Part shown: positions 8,739 through 17,930 of the stretch, one piece after another | How the letters are laid out: each line of letters begins with the position of its first letter | How positions within the stretch are numbered: the first letter of the stretch is position 1 | Assembly: GCF_011762485.1 (NCBI RefSeq) | Contig: NZ_JAAKGI010000003.1 | Span: 62,001 to 126,000, forward strand | DNA length: 64,000 nucleotides | Direction of reading: 5' to 3' | Source: Yeosuana marina | GTDB lineage: Bacteria; Bacteroidota; Bacteroidia; Flavobacteriales; Flavobacteriaceae | Program-made: the position numbers and the translations under genes | The notes under the pieces: model-generated | Databases searched by the model: none | Told to the model about the DNA's origin: nothing | Seen by the model: only the letters and a program-made list of their open reading frames with translations

Positions 8739-11700
8739 ATGAAAGTAAAAAACTACTATTTTATGCTAGTGCTTTTGCTCTTTGGTTCAACCATTGCTCT
8801 TGCACAAGAAAAAACAATATCTGGAATCATTTCAGATGAAAATTCGCTGCCATTACCAGGAGCAACAGTCTTGGTTAAAGGCACTTCTACAGGTGCTTCG
8901 GCAGATTTTGATGGGAAATATGCCATCTTAGCAAAACAAGGGCAAACCCTCGTGTTTAGCTTTGTAGGGTATGCTAGCAAAGAAGTTGTTATTGGAGCAT
9001 CCAATACAATTGATGTTGTATTAAAAGAAGATGCCACAGCATTAGATGAGGTTGTTGTGACCGCAATGGGTATTACTAAGAAAGAAAGAAGTCTTGGTGT
9101 GTCCGTTGGTGAAGTTGACAATGAAAGTTTAACACGTGCACGAAGTGCAAGTCCTCTTGATGCGCTTTCTGGAAAAGTTTCTGGTTTAAAAATCACTCAA
9201 CAATCAGGAACACCTGGTGGAAGTTCTTCTATTATTATTAGAGGTGCTACTTCATTATCTGGAAGCAACCAACCAATTTTTGTAATTGATGGGATGCCTA
9301 TCAGTAATCAATCATTCAATCAGGACAATATTGCTGGAGGTGTAGATGGTGGTAATAGAGCAGGCGACCTCAATCCCGACGATATTGAAACCATATCTGT
9401 GTTAAAAGGGGCTTCTGCAAGTGCATTATATGGAGCTAGAGCCAAAAATGGCGCTATTATCATTACTACTAAAAAAGGGAAAAAGGGTAGTGGACTTAAG
9501 GTTGAATTAAATTCTTCAGTTCGTTTTGATTCTCCTTTAAAATTACCAGATTATCAAAATGAGTATGCTCAAGGTACAGCAGGAACTTATGATGTAAATA
9601 GTATTAATGGTTGGGGACCAAAAATTTCGGATGTAGCTGATCAAACTTTTGTGGATTTCAAAGGAGACCAGGTTACTTTAACAGCAAAACCAAACAATGT
9701 TGAAGATTTTTTTGATACTGGTATAACCAAAATAAATACTGTTGCCATTTCTGGTGGTGATACAAAATCAGATTATAGACTATCTTATACCAATTCAGAT
9801 GTTAAGGGTATTGTTCCTGGAAGTGAATATAAAAAGAATAATTTTGCTTTAAATGCTGGAAGAAACTTTACCGACAAATTCTCAGCACGAACTAATGTTA
9901 GTTATATCAGTTCACAATCTACTGGTAGAACTCAACAAGGTTCTAATGACGGAAATGCGATTGTAAGCAATATTCTAGGTATGTCTAGAACTATTTCTTT
10001 TGACGACTTAAGAAACAACTACGTCGATGAAGCAGGAAATCAAATACCATTAACACAAAGGACTAATAACCCTTATTGGGTTTTAAACAAGAACCCTTTT
10101 TCAATTGATGTTGAAAGACTTATAGCTAGTGTTGAATTAGAATATAAAATAACAAAAGACATTAAATTAGTAGAGAGATTAGGTACCGACTTTTATAATG
10201 AAAGCAGACAAAAGCTTTATGCTAAGGGAAGTCTTGGCACGTTAGCTGGAAGTTTTACAAATTGGGATTATTATAACCAGATTATAAACAACGATATATA
10301 TATAGCATATAATAAAAGCAATAGTGAAGGTATCTCGTTTAGTGCTATTTTAGGGCATAACCTTTATCAGACAGCGTTAAAAAGAACAACAATTACAGGA
10401 GACAATCTTACTGTTGCTGGTCTGTATAATTTAGGTAATGCTGAGAAGCTAAATGGAACAAATTATAGCGCAAGAAGAAAATTACACGGAGTTTATACCG
10501 ATATAAATTTGGACTATAAAAATACTTTCTTCTTGAATTTAACAGGAAGAAATGACTGGAGTTCGACATTACCAAAAGCAAATAATTCTTACTTCTATCC
10601 TTCTGTTAATGGTGCCATTGTTTTTACTGAATTCATGGAAAAAAATGATATTATCAGTTTTGGTAAAATTAGGGGTGGTTATGCAGAAGTAGGTTCAGAT
10701 GCAGATCCTTACAGTTTGTTGTTTGGCTTTGTGCCTTCTAGTGATTATTTTGTTCAGTATAGTCTGAGTAATAATCTTCCTCAAGGTGGAATTATAGGTT
10801 TCGAAGCTCCAAGAACATTGCCTAATGCAAATTTAAAACCCCAAAGAAAAAAAGAATTTGAATTAGGGCTTGATCTTAAAATGTTAAAAAACATTGTTGG
10901 AATAGGATTTACATATTATAATTCTGATACTTCAGATCAATTAATTAACATTGATGTTCCCTTAAGTACTGGTTTCTTCAGGAAAGCATTAAATGCTGGA
11001 GTTGTAAATAATGAAGGTATTGAACTAGATGTTAATATATCGCCTTTCATTAATAACCTGGGCTCTTTTAAATGGGATCTTGGTATTGTATTTAATCAAA
11101 ACAAACAAAAAGTTAAAAGTTTAGTTGATGGTCTAGATGAATTTAATTTACAAAGTGGGTGGTCTGGTCTTACAATTAAAGCGGCTCCTGGTGAAGAATT
11201 TGGTCTATACGGTACTAAATTTAGGAGAAATGAAGATGGTCAATTTATAATAAATGCAGCAACGGGACTAAAAGAAGTCCAATCTGCGCAAAGATTAGGT
11301 AATATTGCACCAGACTGGACTATGGGTATTAACAACTCTTTTACCTATAAAAACTTTGGTTTAGGCTTCCTTATAGACATAAAACAAGGAGGAACATTAT
11401 TCTCAGGCACAACTGCTGTTCTAAGAGGAGCTGGTTTAGTATCAGAAACCTTAGCGAACAGAGGAGAAACTTTTATCGATACTGGAGTTAACCAAATCAA
11501 CAACGCAGACGGGTCTGTTTCTTATGTAGAAAACACAACACCTGTTGAGGATATGGAAAATTATTGGTTAAATCAAAGTTCTACTTCAAACACTGAAGGA
11601 AATATTTTCGATGCCTCTTATGTTAAGTTACGTGAAATAAGTTTCTTTTATAATGTACCTTCAAAAATGCTTTCAAAAACAGGGATAACAAGTCTAAGAT

Positions 11701-11861
11701 TTGGAATAGAGGGACGTAATCTTTGGATTATTCACGATAATGTTCCACATATTGACCCAGAGGTAAACTTCTTTGGTACTGGTGGCCCAGCTGCAACGGT
11801 TGAATTTTCAAGTGTGCCTTCCGTTAAATCAGTTGGGTTTAATGTTAATTTAACCTTTTAA
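8739..11861 (+). CDS. SusC/RagA family TonB-linked outer-membrane transporter
   Basis: This 1040-residue protein has a signal peptide (residues 1-22, ending ALAQ). A carboxypeptidase-regulatory-like domain at about 26-97 contains the usual PLPGATVLVKGTSTG and SFVGYASKEV motifs. The TonB-box-like LDEVVVTAMG at 102-111 follows, then the plug with IIIRGATSLSGSNQPIFVIDG, and then a large beta barrel ending in an aromatic strand (VGFNVNLTF). SusC proteins import oligosaccharides or peptides with a SusD lid. The SusD gene starts 11 bp downstream, so the two form an operon. The substrate cannot be read from the sequence. Confidence 0.95.
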   Translation: MKVKNYYFMLVLLLFGSTIALAQEKTISGIISDENSLPLPGATVLVKGTSTGASADFDGKYAILAKQGQTLVFSFVGYASKEVVIGASNTIDVVLKEDATALDEVVVTAMGITKKERSLGVSVGEVDNESLTRARSASPLDALSGKVSGLKITQQSGTPGGSSSIIIRGATSLSGSNQPIFVIDGMPISNQSFNQDNIAGGVDGGNRAGDLNPDDIETISVLKGASASALYGARAKNGAIIITTKKGKKGSGLKVELNSSVRFDSPLKLPDYQNEYAQGTAGTYDVNSINGWGPKISDVADQTFVDFKGDQVTLTAKPNNVEDFFDTGITKINTVAISGGDTKSDYRLSYTNSDVKGIVPGSEYKKNNFALNAGRNFTDKFSARTNVSYISSQSTGRTQQGSNDGNAIVSNILGMSRTISFDDLRNNYVDEAGNQIPLTQRTNNPYWVLNKNPFSIDVERLIASVELEYKITKDIKLVERLGTDFYNESRQKLYAKGSLGTLAGSFTNWDYYNQIINNDIYIAYNKSNSEGISFSAILGHNLYQTALKRTTITGDNLTVAGLYNLGNAEKLNGTNYSARRKLHGVYTDINLDYKNTFFLNLTGRNDWSSTLPKANNSYFYPSVNGAIVFTEFMEKNDIISFGKIRGGYAEVGSDADPYSLLFGFVPSSDYFVQYSLSNNLPQGGIIGFEAPRTLPNANLKPQRKKEFELGLDLKMLKNIVGIGFTYYNSDTSDQLINIDVPLSTGFFRKALNAGVVNNEGIELDVNISPFINNLGSFKWDLGIVFNQNKQKVKSLVDGLDEFNLQSGWSGLTIKAAPGEEFGLYGTKFRRNEDGQFIINAATGLKEVQSAQRLGNIAPDWTMGINNSFTYKNFGLGFLIDIKQGGTLFSGTTAVLRGAGLVSETLANRGETFIDTGVNQINNADGSVSYVENTTPVEDMENYWLNQSSTSNTEGNIFDASYVKLREISFFYNVPSKMLSKTGITSLRFGIEGRNLWIIHDNVPHIDPEVNFFGTGGPAATVEFSSVPSVKSVGFNVNLTF

Positions 11862-11872
11862 AAATACTACAA

Positions 11873-13348
11873 ATGAAAATTAAAAATATAGTTTTATTCA
11901 TAAGCATTATCTTCTTTACAGTGTACTCTTGTAGTAACGAAGATTTGTTAAAAGTAAATAAAGATCCAAATGTTGCCACTTCAATTGATCCAGATTTCTT
12001 ATTTGGATATGCAGCATATTCATGGACTGGAAACAGAACAGGTGGAGATGTATTTCTTCCAATCGGTTGGGCTAGTCAAGCTTTTTCAACAGGCGGTAAC
12101 GCAGGTTGGGGCTATGGAGAAGATAGGTATGACATTAGTCCATTTTCTATAGGAAACGCTTGGAGTGGTTATTTTGTGAATTCTGGAAATAATTTATACA
12201 TTGCAATTCAGCAGGCGGAAGCTGCAGATCCCGTAAATAATAATGCGGCAGCTCAGGCTAAACTTACACTTGCAAACGTTATGTTTGAAGTGACCATGAT
12301 TTATGGAGACGTCCCTTTTAGACAAGCATGGCAAGCAGGAGAATTTACAAACCCTGTATTTGATCCTCAGGAGCAAGTTCTTAATGACTTGTTGGTAATG
12401 ATAGATGAGGCTCTTGCTCAAATTGATGTAACTTCAATAGTTAAAATTTCCAGTAATGATCCTTTCTATAAAGGCGACATGGCAAAATGGATAAAATTTG
12501 GTACATCTTTGAAGCTAAAGATTTTAATGACAATGGTAGATAAAGACCCGAGTAAAGCTGGTGAGATTGGCGCTTTAGTTAATTCTTCAAATCTTATTAC
12601 GTCACCTGTCGACAACTTTAAAATAGATTACTTTGATGAAACAAATTCAGAAAATCCAAAAAATAAAATTTTTAAAAATTATGCCGGTGGTGTAAATCCT
12701 TGGATTTTTGCTAACACTATAGGTTATACATTAATGGATGATCGTTCTGATCCTAGAATACCAATATATTTTGATGCCAATAGGGATGGGGATTTTTTAT
12801 CTGTTGATACGGCTACTGAGGCATTGTTATATCCCAATGGAGATGTTAAGTCCTCTCCTATAAGTCTTGATAATCTTTGGAAAGTAGATGCTCCAGATTT
12901 AATTTTAAGTGCTTCTGAAATACAACTTTTAAGAGCCGAGATTTATGTTCGTGGACTTGGTGTAGCTTCTGATATATCTATGGCTAATACGCTTTATAAA
13001 GAAGGTGTTAAGCAATCACTTATGTATCATTCTATTTCTGAGGTTGATGCTGATGCTTATGTGAATGGTGATTTGCCAGATATAAGTGGTATGTCTGCAG
13101 TTAAGGCAGAAGAAGAAATTCATATACAACAATGGATTGATTTTCAAGACAGAACACTTGAAGGATGGATTAACTGGCGTCGATCAGGCCCTGAAGGGAG
13201 TGAAATCCCTAATTTAACACTTCCTCCAGGAGCGCCTGCAGGAGGCTTATTTAGAAGATATATGTATCCTACTGGTGAATTAAACTCCAATGCTAATGCT
13301 CCTGATGGTGGCGATATGTTATTTGACAAGGTATGGGTTGACTTGTAA
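11873..13348 (+). CDS. SusD/RagB family nutrient-binding lipoprotein (SusD_2 type)
   Basis: This 491-residue lipoprotein has its signal peptide ending at Cys20 (FFTVYSC). The sequence LLKVNKDPNVATSIDPDFLF and the helical TPR-like body (LANVMFEVTMIYGDVPFRQA, TSLKLKILMTMVDKDP) match the SusD_2 subgroup. The C-terminus carries QQWIDFQDRTLEGWINWRRSG, a hallmark of the family. It should form the surface lid of the transporter encoded immediately upstream. No enzyme genes for glycan breakdown are adjacent, so a peptide or other non-glycan substrate is possible (inference). Confidence 0.92.
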   Translation: MKIKNIVLFISIIFFTVYSCSNEDLLKVNKDPNVATSIDPDFLFGYAAYSWTGNRTGGDVFLPIGWASQAFSTGGNAGWGYGEDRYDISPFSIGNAWSGYFVNSGNNLYIAIQQAEAADPVNNNAAAQAKLTLANVMFEVTMIYGDVPFRQAWQAGEFTNPVFDPQEQVLNDLLVMIDEALAQIDVTSIVKISSNDPFYKGDMAKWIKFGTSLKLKILMTMVDKDPSKAGEIGALVNSSNLITSPVDNFKIDYFDETNSENPKNKIFKNYAGGVNPWIFANTIGYTLMDDRSDPRIPIYFDANRDGDFLSVDTATEALLYPNGDVKSSPISLDNLWKVDAPDLILSASEIQLLRAEIYVRGLGVASDISMANTLYKEGVKQSLMYHSISEVDADAYVNGDLPDISGMSAVKAEEEIHIQQWIDFQDRTLEGWINWRRSGPEGSEIPNLTLPPGAPAGGLFRRYMYPTGELNSNANAPDGGDMLFDKVWVDL

Positions 13349-13370
13349 TATTATTTAAAAGGTTTAATAA

Positions 13371-13412
13371 AAAACCTCTAAATAAACGTTTAGTTTATTT
13401 AGAGGTTTTCTG
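13371..13412 (+). terminator. rho-independent terminator after the SusCD pair
   Basis: A 17-bp perfect stem (AAAACCTCTAAATAAAC at 13371-13387 with its complement at 13393-13409) closes a 5-base loop and ends in a T-rich tract. It lies 22 bp after the SusD stop. Confidence 0.85.
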
Positions 13413-13529
13413 ATTTTTTAAGTTTAAATTTTAACCGCACTTTCATGTAATGTATAAAATATCTGTAGATATATTATCAATTTTTTGGTTGAGCATTTTC
13501 ATCCGTTTTAAACCATCTGATTAAAAAAT

Positions 13530-14031
13530 CATTCATTAAAACATTGAACAGAATACAAACGAAATTTTTGATAATTTAGTTGAGATTAGAAGAAATTTTA
13601 TGAATATCCTGAACAAGTAGGACATGAAAAAAGAACTTCTAAGATCATTGCAGAAGATTTGTTGAATTTAGGATTAAGTGTAAAAATAGGCTTCGCAGGT
13701 TATGGTGTTGTTGGATTCTTAAAAGGTGGAAAAGAAGGCAAAAACATTGCTTGGAGGGCTGAAATGGGTGCGCTGCAAAATGATTTTTCAGATGAAGTAT
13801 CATATAAATCGAAAAATAAAGGAATACACACATTTGCGGCGATGTCCATATGGCAATCGGGCTTGGAATAGCAAACGTATTAGCTAAAAATAAAGAGTCA
13901 ATTAAAAGTACTATATATTTCATATTTCAGCCAGAAGAGGTAATCTTTGTGGTGCAAAAAACATAGTAGATAGCAGTCTTTTTTCGAAAATGAATCTTGA
14001 TGAAATATACGCCTTATACGTAACTGGATAG
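13530..14031 (+). pseudogene. decayed M20-family amidohydrolase gene
   Basis: Readable segments in different frames align in order with M20/IAA-amino-acid hydrolases: NEIFDNLVEIRRNF, then YEYPEQVGHEKRTSK after a one-base loss in the T run at 13596-13599, then KTGF-like GYGVVGFLKGGKEGKNIAWRAE, then CGDVHMAIGLGIANVLAKN in another frame, then FIFQPEE and SLFSKMNLDEIYAL. The family metal-binding motif CGHDVH has lost its first His. The 3' half of the gene is absent. It is a clear relic without function. Confidence 0.75.
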
Positions 14032-14390
14032 AGCGAGCATAGTATAACACCCATAGCGGATAAAAGGGAGTATAGCAATAATTATTGTAAACTCTTTTAA
14101 TAGCTTAGTATGAAAAGAGTTTTTAAGTGGTTCAAAAGATTCTGTTTTCAGTAGTTCAATTTAATATTTTTTGAGCCTAAAGAATATCTTGAAAGAAACA
14201 GTTCCTTTAAAAGTGATAGAGGTTATTTTTTGTACACTATTCCCCAAATATAAACGTCGCAAAATGTTTATCTGAAAAGGGACGGCATAAAGCCGTTCGT
14301 TCCTCACTGTATATTCCGTTTCCTTTCCGCTCCAAAATTTTGTCTTCCGTTTGGTTGTGCTACATATTGTTTAACTTAAAATCAAGATGT
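14032..14390. other. non-coding stretch at the likely left part of the ICE
   Basis: No gene was seen here. A 10-bp inverted repeat (AAACTCTTTT at 14089-14098 with AAAAGAGTTT at 14113-14122) could be a weak terminator. A small hairpin ACGGC-ATAAA-GCCGT lies at 14282-14296. Its core GCATAAAGCCG recurs at 15491-15501 upstream of ssb. The chromosome/ICE junction probably lies in or left of this region, but no direct repeat of the tRNA-Leu end was found. Confidence 0.4.
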
Positions 14391-15227
14391 ATGTATTTAA
14401 ACAACTTACAACAGGATGATGTTTTCGTTCCTTCAGAAATGAAAGCATTACAAACCCTCACAGGAATGGATTCCAGAAGAGGATTAGAACAGGCCATTAT
14501 CTCCAATGGCAAGATCGTGAATGTCGTTTCAAAACGTTATGGATATATTCCTAATGAACTGTTTTTTAAAGAAGCTGAGGCGATGTTGGTGAATGCCAAC
14601 TTGAACTACCACAAACGAACCATTAATAGAGCCGATTGCTCCTTTATCATCGACTTTATCATTGAAGATGACAATCAATTTACCATCAAAAATGATAATG
14701 ATCTGATTTTACCAATGCTACGTTTTAAAAACTCCTATGATGGCAGTGAAAAAACCTCAGGTCATTTTGGGTTTTATAGAAAAGTGTGTTCCAATGGATT
14801 GCATGTGGCACAAACCGAAATTGGATTTTCAATCCGCCATACCAAAAACAGTACGGAACTGATCATGCCTGAACTGAATCAACTGTTCCATAAGTTCTTG
14901 GACAATGAATTTTATAGCATCGTTCATAAATTTAATACAATGAAGACCATTGAGATTATCGATACTGAAACCTTTGTTAAGGATATTCTGGAGATAACCA
15001 AATTGTTCAAATACGAATGCAGTGATAAAAATGATAATCCCTCAAAGAAATCCAGAGAAGTCATTGAAATACTGGACTACGAAGCCTTGATATTAAACGA
15101 GTCACCTAATCTATGGTTGGGATACAATGCGTTTAATGCCGTGCTGCATAACACCATGAAAAAAAGTTTTTACCAACAGGAAAAACTGGACAAGCTATTG
15201 TTCGAAACCATTTATGACATGACTTAA
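14391..15227 (+). CDS. DUF932 family protein
   Basis: This 278-residue protein resembles the DUF932 family, common on Bacteroidota ICEs, plasmids and phages and of unknown function. Recognisable parts are SNGKIVNVVSKRYGYIPNEL near the N-terminus and LPMLRFKNSYDGSEKTSGHFGFYRKVCSNGL in the middle (family-typical pattern of a conserved core). The frame is open further upstream, but the ATG at 14391 gives the family-like start MYLNNLQQDD. It is the leftmost recognisable ICE gene. A terminator-like hairpin follows it. Confidence 0.75.
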   Translation: MYLNNLQQDDVFVPSEMKALQTLTGMDSRRGLEQAIISNGKIVNVVSKRYGYIPNELFFKEAEAMLVNANLNYHKRTINRADCSFIIDFIIEDDNQFTIKNDNDLILPMLRFKNSYDGSEKTSGHFGFYRKVCSNGLHVAQTEIGFSIRHTKNSTELIMPELNQLFHKFLDNEFYSIVHKFNTMKTIEIIDTETFVKDILEITKLFKYECSDKNDNPSKKSREVIEILDYEALILNESPNLWLGYNAFNAVLHNTMKKSFYQQEKLDKLLFETIYDMT

Positions 15228-15248
15228 ATAAACCATACAAAAAGGTTG

Positions 15249-15279
15249 ACTCCAGTCCCTATGCTTAAACTGGAGTTTT
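15249..15279 (+). terminator. terminator after the DUF932 gene
   Basis: A 7-bp stem (ACTCCAG at 15249-15255, CTGGAGT at 15270-15276) with a 14-base loop is followed by a short T run, 22 bp after the stop codon. Confidence 0.55.
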
Positions 15280-15374
15280 GAAATAAAACCCTAGTCATTT
15301 TATTAAACACACACACAGGAATATTGACCATATAGCGACATCACATCAATTTAGGAATTTCATCATCATTTATG

Positions 15375-15656
15375 GGTTCTGCTTCCTGTTGGTTTGAAAT
15401 TTCACAGGCCCATTAATTTCCTTCCTGAGCAGCACCTGTCTTACCTTTTTTTTGGTAGCAAAACAACACCATTTAGAAGTTAACCGGACTGCATAAAGCC
15501 GGTCGCAAACTCCCTTTTTATAAGTCCTTGGTTAATTCTAAATAGTGAACCACAACCAGCATCAAAAAAAAGGTAACAGCTGAAGGCTCTATGGGAAGTA
15601 AATCAAATACACAGTTTATGAAATCATATCAAACCATCCAAAAAGGAAGCAGAACC
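15375..15656. repeat. large nested imperfect inverted repeat upstream of ssb
   Basis: Several arms pair around one centre. GGTTCTGCTTCCT (15375-15387) pairs with 15644-15656. TGGTTTGA (15390-15397) pairs with 15629-15636. TTACC plus eight T and G (15441-15454) pairs with 15563-15576. CACCATTTAGAAGTTAACC (15467-15485) pairs with 15530-15547 with one mismatch and one bulge. ACCGG (15483-15487) pairs with CCGGT (15499-15503) inside the loop as an alternative. The region has no gene. A folded RNA, a single-strand origin or a replication origin of the ICE would all fit. Position next to ssb favours a DNA-processing role (inference). Confidence 0.6.
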
Positions 15657-15765
15657 AAAACAAATCAAAAAAGGAAAACGCTTCTGGATATCATAAGTAA
15701 ATCAATTTTAAACCTATTTGAAAGGTTCAGATAGGACTTTATAATTAATCTTTAATATTTAAATC

Positions 15766-16104
15766 ATGAGTACATTAAAAAACAACGTACAGTTAATCGG
15801 AAACGTAGGACAGGAGCCAATTATTACAAACTTAGAAAACGGTAACAAAGTGGCCCGCCTATCCTTAGCAACCAATGAGAATTACACGAACAACGCTGGG
15901 GAGAAGCAAACCGATACGAATTGGCACAACTTAGTAGCCTGGGGAAAACGAGCAGACTTTATTGAATTGGATGTCTTTAAAGGCATGAGACTGGCCATTG
16001 CAGGTCAATTGACCTCAAGACAGTATGAGGATAAGGATGGTGTCAAACGCTATGTGACCGAAGTCGTCATTAGAGAAATAGTACTCCTAGGAGGTGCTGA
16101 GTAA
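15766..16104 (+). CDS. ssb: single-stranded DNA-binding protein (short ICE form)
   Basis: This 112-residue OB-fold protein starts with the classical NNVQLIGNVGQEP and contains TDTNWHNLVAWGKRADF and AGQLTSRQYEDKDGVKRYVTEV. These are the DNA-binding strands of bacterial SSB. It ends soon after the OB fold (REIVLLGGAE) and lacks the acidic tip that recruits partner proteins in housekeeping SSBs, as is common for mobile-element SSBs. It probably protects single-stranded ICE DNA after transfer. A weak hairpin (AGGGTG 16119-16124 with CACCCT 16141-16146) lies before the next gene. Confidence 0.95.
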   Translation: MSTLKNNVQLIGNVGQEPIITNLENGNKVARLSLATNENYTNNAGEKQTDTNWHNLVAWGKRADFIELDVFKGMRLAIAGQLTSRQYEDKDGVKRYVTEVVIREIVLLGGAE

Positions 16105-16180
16105 TTGGATGAGAGATAAGGGTGCTCCCTCTCAATAAAACACCCTCTTGTTTTCATCATAACCTTTAATAAAAATTACA

Positions 16181-16630
16181 ATGAGTTATAAAGTTAACGA
16201 AATAAAAATTAGTTACCAAGAGAACAATAGCACGTCCAAAGCGATAGCTATTAAAAGTTCTAAGGATGCGGCGGCTCTTATATTTAAGCACTGGAATCAA
16301 GACACGATTGCCATACAGGAAAGCTTTAAAGTGTTATTGCTAAACAATGCGAACAAGGTCAAAGGCATCTATCAAGTATCGACCGGAACTATTTCAGGTA
16401 CCCTCGTTGATATCCGCATTCTATTTGCCGTGATTATTAAAAGCTTGTCTGTGGGCGTCATTTTAACCCATAACCATCCTTCTGGTAAATTACTGCCTAG
16501 TGAAGCCGATAAACAATTGACACAGAAAATAAAAAAGGCAGCGAGCTTTTTTGATGTGAAGGTATTAGACCACCTGATCATCACACCTAATGGTGATTAC
16601 TACAGTTTTGCAGATGAGTGCATTTTATAA
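16181..16630 (+). CDS. RadC-like JAB domain protein
   Basis: This 149-residue protein is essentially one JAB/MPN domain of the RadC type. The metal-binding motif is complete: His97, His99, Ser101 and Asp110 in ILTHNHPSGKLLPSEADK. Such proteins are frequent on mobile elements. Despite the name, a role in DNA repair is not established for the family. It follows ssb by 76 bp and probably belongs to the same ICE maintenance block. Confidence 0.9.
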   Translation: MSYKVNEIKISYQENNSTSKAIAIKSSKDAAALIFKHWNQDTIAIQESFKVLLLNNANKVKGIYQVSTGTISGTLVDIRILFAVIIKSLSVGVILTHNHPSGKLLPSEADKQLTQKIKKAASFFDVKVLDHLIITPNGDYYSFADECIL

Positions 16631-16646
16631 TCTAGAGCTTTTAACC

Positions 16647-16844
16647 ATGATCTATTTGAATTATACCAATCTCGATACAGCCACCCAAAAGCGATTGCTG
16701 GCTTTATCAAAGATCGATGTGGAGCGGTACTGCGGACAAGATCTGAAAGCCTACGCTATAGAAAACCATTTGGACTATAACACCCTTTTGGAAGAGGAAG
16801 CGCTTAAAAATCTCTATAGCTATCAGTATGTGTTTAATATATAA
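16647..16844 (+). CDS. small conserved-type ICE protein, unknown function
   Basis: The frame is open from further upstream, but the ATG at 16647 yields a compact 65-residue acidic protein: MIYLNYTNLDTATQKRLLAL, then KIDVERYCGQDLKAYAIEN and LEEEALKNLYSYQ. It starts 16 bp after the RadC-like gene and is followed by a terminator, so it is likely the last gene of that unit. I cannot assign a function. Confidence 0.55.
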   Translation: MIYLNYTNLDTATQKRLLALSKIDVERYCGQDLKAYAIENHLDYNTLLEEEALKNLYSYQYVFNI

Positions 16845-16872
16845 CCATCTTGAAATCTTTATTAACCATGAT

Positions 16873-16902
16873 AGACCTTTGAGCTTTCAAGGGTCTTTTT
16901 TT
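16873..16902 (+). terminator. terminator after the ssb/radC-like block
   Basis: A 10-bp stem, AGACCTTTGA (16873-16882) with TCAAGGGTCT (16887-16896) including one T-G pair, closes a 4-base loop and is followed by a run of seven T. Confidence 0.8.
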
Positions 16903-17155
16903 ATTCTTGTTTTCAATAGCAAAAACATAAAATAGCACCCATTTGCAATAGATCCCACCAAGCATTTGACGTTCTTAAGGAGCTCTTTTTGAAATTTCAT
17001 AAAATCTGCTATCAAACCACGGGTTTTGAGACTAATACGCGTTTTTATTTTATGACTTGAATGGATACATTTATAAGGCATGCATCCCTTATAAAAAAGG
17101 CAACCCATGTGAACAGACTTTAAATAGATTGTTACGTTGGGTTGTTGGGAATTTT

Positions 17156-17254
17156 GTCCCGCGAGCGGGACGAAAAGGATAAGCAAGAGGGCAACGTGCT
17201 GGCGCAGCGTTGCTTTATTAGATATTAACATAAACAACTGAAAGACAGTTGTTT
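17156..17254. other. candidate oriT: three hairpins upstream of the mob genes
   Basis: Within the gene-free interval 16903-17367 three stems lie close together. They are GTCCCGC-GA-GCGGGAC (17156-17171); GCAACG paired with CGTTGC (17191-17196, 17208-17213) extended by TGC/GCA inside; and AAACAACTG-AAAGA-CAGTTGTTT (17232-17254). The block is more GC-rich than its surroundings and sits about 110 bp before the BfmA/BtgA and relaxase genes. Mobilization genes commonly lie beside their oriT. The nick site cannot be read. Confidence 0.45.
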
Positions 17255-17367
17255 AAATCATTTTCATTTTGAATAGTCCAATTTTGGAAATCGATTTTTG
17301 CGGCAAATGCCCTTGAAAGCCCCATAAACAGACAAAAATTTGCGGCAAATCAAAGAGAAGGAACAGA

Positions 17368-17928
17368 ATGCCATTGAAAACATTCAGTAACATACGGTTC
17401 AAAAAGAAAACAACACAGCGTTTCCAGGAGTTCTCCAAAAGGTTCTTTAAAACCCATACAGAGGCTATGGATACCATGCTGGATTTTTTCCTTTACAATG
17501 AGATTTCCCCAAAGGAGACCCTTGGCCCTAATGCGCGCACTTTGGAAACCAATATCAAAAAACGGATCAGTGCTCTGGTCTCTATAATAAAGGATATCGA
17601 AAAGAACCAGACCAAGCCCACCACGGCCATGCTCCAATTGCTGTTTGAAAAAACACCAGCCAAACAAAAACGGCCCCGTTTGATGGAGGTCAAAAAGGGG
17701 CGTAAGATCTCCAAAGATCCTTTTTTTACCACCTCGTTAGAGGCCATCGAGCTCCGAAAAGAAAAGAACACCCTCCAGAGGGATTTAAAAGAGACCAAAC
17801 AACAGTTTGATGACATCCTGTTTTCCAAGATACGTATCGTAAAAAGCAGTTTTGGAAAGCCCAAGATCCAATTGGACATGAGCATTGAAGAATTGGAATC
17901 CCTAAGAGAAACAATGAAAACTCGATAA
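17368..17928 (+). CDS. BfmA/BtgA family mobilization protein
   Basis: This 186-residue, strongly basic protein resembles the BfmA/BtgA mobilization accessory family. An N-terminal DNA-binding part (SNIRFKKKTTQRFQEFSKRF) is followed by TLGPNARTLETNIKKRISAL, a helix around 60-80. A charged coiled-coil region follows at about 120-186 (IELRKEKNTLQRDLKETKQQ). Members bind oriT and help the relaxase. The gene ends 2 bp before the relaxase gene, so they are co-transcribed. GC content here is clearly higher than in the AT-rich cargo. Confidence 0.8.
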   Translation: MPLKTFSNIRFKKKTTQRFQEFSKRFFKTHTEAMDTMLDFFLYNEISPKETLGPNARTLETNIKKRISALVSIIKDIEKNQTKPTTAMLQLLFEKTPAKQKRPRLMEVKKGRKISKDPFFTTSLEAIELRKEKNTLQRDLKETKQQFDDILFSKIRIVKSSFGKPKIQLDMSIEELESLRETMKTR

Positions 17929-17930
17929 TT

